Shown piece by piece: positions 60,229 through 64,000 of a DNA stretch of 64,000 bases. The translations under genes were made by a program, and so were the position numbers. The notes beneath the pieces were generated by a model, which saw only the letters and a program-made list of their open reading frames with translations, was not told the origin of the DNA and did not search any database. Source of the DNA: Bartonella vinsonii subsp. vinsonii (GTDB lineage: Bacteria > Pseudomonadota > Alphaproteobacteria > Rhizobiales > Rhizobiaceae); the NCBI RefSeq assembly GCF_902825235.1, contig NZ_CADEAJ010000003.1, positions 118,454-182,453 of the forward strand, written 5' to 3'. How positions within the stretch are numbered: the stretch's first letter is position 1; each line of letters opens with the position of its first letter.

Positions 60229-61656
60229 TTATTTTTTCTGACCAAGAACTGTGAGCTTATCTGGTTGCGCAAGCCATTGTCCAATAACTTCATTAAAAAT
60301 AGACTCACCTGTTGGCCCTTTTGCAAAGGTTAATTCATTGATACGCCCGTTTTTATCAGTTAACACCAAACGTACCCAATCTAATTCCCGCATCAATTGT
60401 AAATTCCGGTCAAGAAATGGACGATTGCCACTCAAAGCAACAAGAAAAAAATCATCGTCAATCTTCGCTGCAACAGCCCTTGTTAAAGCCTGTCCAATGG
60501 ATTGTTCACTTGCTTTAAAAGTTAATGCTTGAACATTACTTATAGCTTGACCTGAAAATTTATCAGAAGGAATAAAAATAAGATCCATCATGTAGGCAGC
60601 AGGAAAAGACATATCGGTATTACGGCGTAAAATTAACCGCAATGATAACCCTTCATCTGGAATTGTTATATCACCTTGTATAGCTGATTCTTCTGGAGCC
60701 CCCTTTACACGAGACTCCTTTATAAGCGTCCAACGAGCACTCCCTGTCGCCACTTTTTCTGTATCAGAATTTGTACGCGCTTGATAAAAAACAGCTTCAC
60801 CTAGTTGCTCAGGTAATTGCATATTATTCGCAACAACTGTTGAAGTTCCTTCTTTATTCGAAGAATCTGCTGTTTTATCTAAACCAACATCAACTTCGCT
60901 TCCATCCTCTAATAAGCGTTTCGTTAACTTTTGGTTAACTGACATTGCCTTTGGTAATGCATGAGAAACTTGAAGATTTTGCCCCGTCAACTCGTAATCA
61001 TCTGATACAAACACACGCCCCCCAACGAAACAAATACCAGCAGTTAAAACAACAAAACTAGCAAAAGCAGCAGTACTTATCACAATACGCTTTTGCATCG
61101 ACGACCGATGAGCACGACGCAAAGCCTGAGAAAAAATATGCGAAACAATGTGCGGATTATCTCCTTGCGAGGAAGAAGTTAAAAGGGGAACTTTTAATAT
61201 ATCGTCATCAATATGTTGAGAAGGAAAATCAGCTTTCATATTGACAGGCTCTGCATCTGGCATAACTGGTACATAAGGCTTATTAAGCGCCTTTTTGTCC
61301 TTTGAACTTATAACAGACCCCTGTCTTTCTTTTGTTTCTACCTCTGAAAGCACATCATTCTGCGGCAATAGGGAACTTTGTATGTGCTTGTCATCTTCAC
61401 CACTGTGTGTAGGATTCCATCCAATTACTGAAGAAAGCAACTTTTTTTCAACTGCTAAATACTCTTCTTCAACAGTTGCAATGGCACTTTGTAAAATCTT
61501 TCTCTGCTCATCTACTATTGCGTGTGGTACTTTTGCTGCTACAAACTGATGTTCTAGTGTTTCGATAGCCCGTTTATAAATCCGCTTACGCACTTGTGGT
61601 GTACCATGACTCTGCGCATTAATTGCCTTTTTTAAGATTCCAACGAAATCTACCAT
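60229..61656 (-). CDS. Conserved-looking membrane-anchored protein, function unknown
   Basis: The 475-residue protein has three parts. Residues 1-80 form a helical soluble unit (VDFVGILKKAINAQ, RKRIYKRAIETLEHQF, AIATVEEEYLAVEK); 81-185 is a polar low-order linker; 191-213 is one membrane helix (RIVISTAAFASFVVLTAGICF). Residues from about 300 form a C-terminal domain with repeated beta segments (FYQARTNSDTEKVATGSARW, MDLIFIPSDKFSGQAI, FFLVALSGNRPFLDRNLQLM, WVRLVLTDKNGRINEL). I cannot name the family. I recall a similar protein beside purA/rpoH in other Rhizobiales. Orientation N-in, C-out is inferred. Confidence 0.75.
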   Translation of the reverse strand: MVDFVGILKKAINAQSHGTPQVRKRIYKRAIETLEHQFVAAKVPHAIVDEQRKILQSAIATVEEEYLAVEKKLLSSVIGWNPTHSGEDDKHIQSSLLPQNDVLSEVETKERQGSVISSKDKKALNKPYVPVMPDAEPVNMKADFPSQHIDDDILKVPLLTSSSQGDNPHIVSHIFSQALRRAHRSSMQKRIVISTAAFASFVVLTAGICFVGGRVFVSDDYELTGQNLQVSHALPKAMSVNQKLTKRLLEDGSEVDVGLDKTADSSNKEGTSTVVANNMQLPEQLGEAVFYQARTNSDTEKVATGSARWTLIKESRVKGAPEESAIQGDITIPDEGLSLRLILRRNTDMSFPAAYMMDLIFIPSDKFSGQAISNVQALTFKASEQSIGQALTRAVAAKIDDDFFLVALSGNRPFLDRNLQLMRELDWVRLVLTDKNGRINELTFAKGPTGESIFNEVIGQWLAQPDKLTVLGQKK

Positions 61657-61873
61657 ATCGTCTATGTCTTTCTCAGACTGAAAAAAGAAATCCCAACCAT
61701 AAAGCTAAAAATGCCCTCATTTTAACCTTCTAAATTGATTGCCATTTATATCGATACAACTATCGTAATAATTTAAAATGAATGTGAAAAATAAACAATG
61801 CTATTTTATACTTTTCTCTCCTTTGCTCTTAAAACTCTCTTGGTAGAAAAACACAGAAAAAACGGTATAGAAA

Positions 61874-63175
61874 TCATAAATAATGATTAATTTGAAAAGG
61901 ATCAGTAATAAGGATCGTATCTTCACGCTCAGGGCTTGTGGATAATAAAGCCACCTTTGTGTTAATCTGTTCTTCAATATAGCGTATATATTTGACAGCC
62001 TGCACCGGTAAATCCTCCCATCTCAACGCATGTGCCGTTGCTTCTTTCCAACCTTCTAATGTTTCATAAATAGGTTTTACACGGGCTTGAGCTCCCATGG
62101 AAGAGGGTAAATAATCAATTTTTTTACCATTAAGCTCATAACCAATACAAACTTTAATTTCATCCAAACCATCCAAAACATCAAGCTTTGTCAGCGCTAT
62201 CCCCTGAACACCACAAACCGTTACCATCTGTCGTACTAAGACAGCATCAAACCAACCACATCGGCGTTTTCGACCCGTTACAACACCAAATTCACACCCA
62301 CGCATCCCAAGAAATTCGCCAATATCATTGATCTGCTCTGTTGGAAATGGTCCTTCTCCAACACGTGTTGTATAAGCTTTTGCAATCCCCAAAACATAAT
62401 GAATTGCGCTAGGCCCCATACCTGAACCAGTACATGCCTGTCCAGAAACTGTGTTAGATGACGTCACATAAGGATAAGTTCCAAAATCATTATCGAGTAA
62501 AGCACCTTGTGCACCTTCAAAAAGAACGTGCTTTCCCATTCGATAACTTTCATCTAAAAGACGCCACGTACAATCCATAAAAGGTAGAATTTCATCCGCT
62601 ACTTGCATCAACTCATCATAAAGCATTTGAGAATCAATCTCTGCAACACCCATCCCACGCCGCAAAGCATTATGATGTCCCAAAAGCCGTTCGATCTTAG
62701 CCATAAGCGTTTCAGATTCTGCCAAATCCATCACACGGATAGCACGACGCCCCACCTTATCTTCATAAGCTGGACCAATACCACGCTTTGTCGTACCAAT
62801 TTTTAAACCAGATAAACTGCCTTCACGAGTTGCATCAAGATCACGATGCAAAGAAAGAATCAACGGAGCATTTTCAGCAATACGTAAAATATCTGGAGTA
62901 ATTTTTACACCCTGATCACGTAGTTTTTTTAATTCTGCTACAAAATGGTGGGGATCAATAACAACACCATTACCGATAATTGATAACTTCCCACGAACTA
63001 AACCAGACGGTAAAAGCGATAATTTATAACTAACCCCATCAACAACCAATGTATGACCTGCATTATGCCCCCCTTGATATCTCACCACAATATCTGCCCG
63101 TTCAGACAGCCAATCTACAATTTTACCTTTGCCTTCATCACCCCATTGTGTACCAACAACTACTACATTGGCCAT
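61874..63175 (-). CDS. purA: Adenylosuccinate synthetase
   Basis: PurA joins IMP and aspartate with GTP on the way to AMP. The 433-residue sequence is of normal size with [18 protein letters not shown] at the start, [33 protein letters not shown] and [22 protein letters not shown] (in part). It shares purine synthesis with purD at the other end of the window. GGAGAAAGTT precedes the ATG. Confidence 0.97.
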   Translation of the reverse strand: MANVVVVGTQWGDEGKGKIVDWLSERADIVVRYQGGHNAGHTLVVDGVSYKLSLLPSGLVRGKLSIIGNGVVIDPHHFVAELKKLRDQGVKITPDILRIAENAPLILSLHRDLDATREGSLSGLKIGTTKRGIGPAYEDKVGRRAIRVMDLAESETLMAKIERLLGHHNALRRGMGVAEIDSQMLYDELMQVADEILPFMDCTWRLLDESYRMGKHVLFEGAQGALLDNDFGTYPYVTSSNTVSGQACTGSGMGPSAIHYVLGIAKAYTTRVGEGPFPTEQINDIGEFLGMRGCEFGVVTGRKRRCGWFDAVLVRQMVTVCGVQGIALTKLDVLDGLDEIKVCIGYELNGKKIDYLPSSMGAQARVKPIYETLEGWKEATAHALRWEDLPVQAVKYIRYIEEQINTKVALLSTSPEREDTILITDPFQINHYL

Positions 63176-63576
63176 AACTTTCTCCGTCGCGTTTTGTCAA
63201 ATAAAACCAGCATTCAAAAACAAATGTCTCTTTATAACGAAACCTTAGAGCAAGTGCGACTCTTCATTTCAGCTTTTTTCCAATCTTTAAGTCATTAAAT
63301 TTTCAGATTCACGATAATAAAAGGCAAAAAAATACTAGGATTATAAAATACATCTTTATTTTAAATCTGTCATTTTTTCACAAACAGTAAAAAATTGAGC
63401 GCTTTTAGTAGTTTTGTCGTCAACACTTGACAAAGCTTCCATCCTCTCTCGTAGTTTTTTACAATCTATGTAGCATTTGCAAATTGTTTATACGATATAA
63501 GAATACAAAAGATTATGATAATCTCCCGTATTCTTTTTTCTGGAAAAAACGCATTATAAAAATCGCTAGGAGCGAC
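63176..63576. other. Spacer between purA and serC
   Basis: No gene was found; the short plus-strand ORFs have no ribosome site. It must contain the purA promoter and the end of the serC transcript, but no element can be fixed with confidence. Confidence 0.4.
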
Positions 63577-64000
63577 TTAAAGTCGGGCTTTTTCAACTTG
63601 AAATGCCCATTCAAGCCATTGTGTTAAAGTTTCAAGATCAGAAGCCTCAATCGTTATACCCGTCCAAATTCGCAGTCCCGGAGGAGCATCTCGATACGAA
63701 CCAATATCATAAGCAGCCCCCTCCTCATCAAGACGATTCACCAACGCTTTTATAAAAGATACCCGCTTTTCACTCTCTAAAGCAGTAATAACTGGATCAA
63801 CAATATCCAAACAAACAGATGTATGAGAACGTACATGAGGATCTTTTGCCAAATATTCTAACCACGGAGTTTTACGCACAAAAGCATCAAGTACAGAAAA
63901 GTTTTTCTCAACGCGCGCCATTAATGCCCTTAAACCTCCCTGCGCCTTTGCCCATTTCAAGCCATCAAGAAAATCCTCAACACATAGCAGAGAAGGTGTA
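63577..64000 (-). CDS. serC: Phosphoserine aminotransferase, C-terminal part (cut by window edge)
   Basis: SerC converts 3-phosphohydroxypyruvate to phosphoserine in serine synthesis. The reading frame is open to the window edge, where it reads TPSLLCVEDFLDGLKWAKAQ, so the TTG at 63960 is not a real start. About 140 residues are present. APPGLRIWTGITIEASDLE and the last helix TLTQWLEWAFQVEKARL match the C-terminal domain of alphaproteobacterial SerC. Confidence 0.92.
   Translation of the reverse strand, partial: TPSLLCVEDFLDGLKWAKAQGGLRALMARVEKNFSVLDAFVRKTPWLEYLAKDPHVRSHTSVCLDIVDPVITALESEKRVSFIKALVNRLDEEGAAYDIGSYRDAPPGLRIWTGITIEASDLETLTQWLEWAFQVEKARL

Noticed and set aside
1..64000. CRISPR arrays, insertion sequences, prophage, rRNA, riboswitches
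   Set aside because: I looked for regular repeats, transposase or integrase motifs and known RNA cores while reading and saw none; absence by eye is not proof.

Overview
The window is most likely a stretch of a Bartonella chromosome (Rhizobiales, Alphaproteobacteria). The base composition is AT-rich, the spacers between genes are long and AT-rich, several genes are broken, and the gene neighbourhoods are rhizobial: an ATP synthase FO operon atpI-B-E-b'-b, a DUF6101 protein, ubiG divergent from lysC, comF with grxC, purA beside serC, and a tRNA-His that lacks the usual extra 5' G and has A73. The genus call rests on recognised protein style and architecture, not on a database search.

Layout. 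1-605 is the 3' end of purD. 1212-4902 holds a minus-strand group: a DUF6101 protein, a GlcD-type FAD oxidoreductase, sua5 and rnhB. 5193-8179 (minus) holds ispE, a small membrane protein, an SppA-type peptidase and a tRNA-modifying-type methyltransferase. 8438-14511 (plus) holds a polyprenyl diphosphate synthase, a TPR lipoprotein-like or exported protein, and glyQ-glyS. 15137-17819 (minus) is the FO operon behind a near-consensus promoter. 18742-20842 (minus) is a YfgM-like protein with der. 21459-26771 carries an SLC13/RCK transporter, an unrecognised membrane-anchored protein and nhaA. 27682-33427 holds lysC, ubiG, grxC, comF, a methyltransferase and a TcyP-type cystine symporter. 34143-38686 holds gshA, rsmE, a 47-residue membrane peptide and a multiply frameshifted AsmA-family pseudogene. 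39009-44072 holds folD and the Entner-Doudoroff upper operon zwf-pgl-edd. 44192-46914 is a gamma-glutamylputrescine-type synthetase/oxidase pair.

46915-48915 is the one accessory-looking part: decayed coding remnants, strong hairpins, a GC-rich small membrane gene killed by an amber codon, and a membrane gene whose start codon overlaps the CCA end of tRNA-His. 49052-64000 returns to core genes: pyrD, mscL, a PAS histidine kinase, a soluble FtsK-type translocase, an aldehyde dehydrogenase, an RluD-type pseudouridine synthase, rpoH, a conserved membrane-anchored protein, purA and the 3' part of serC.

Taken together this is housekeeping sequence (translation, isoprenoid/ubiquinone precursor supply, energy, nucleotide and thiol metabolism) with clear marks of reductive evolution. 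I found no CRISPR array, prophage, insertion sequence, rRNA or toxin/secretion cluster, and nothing I can defend as a new multi-gene system. The most interesting spots are the tRNA-His-linked segment, the decaying asmA locus, and three conserved-looking proteins without a clear function (23563-25257, 60229-61656 and the 47-residue peptide at 36562).
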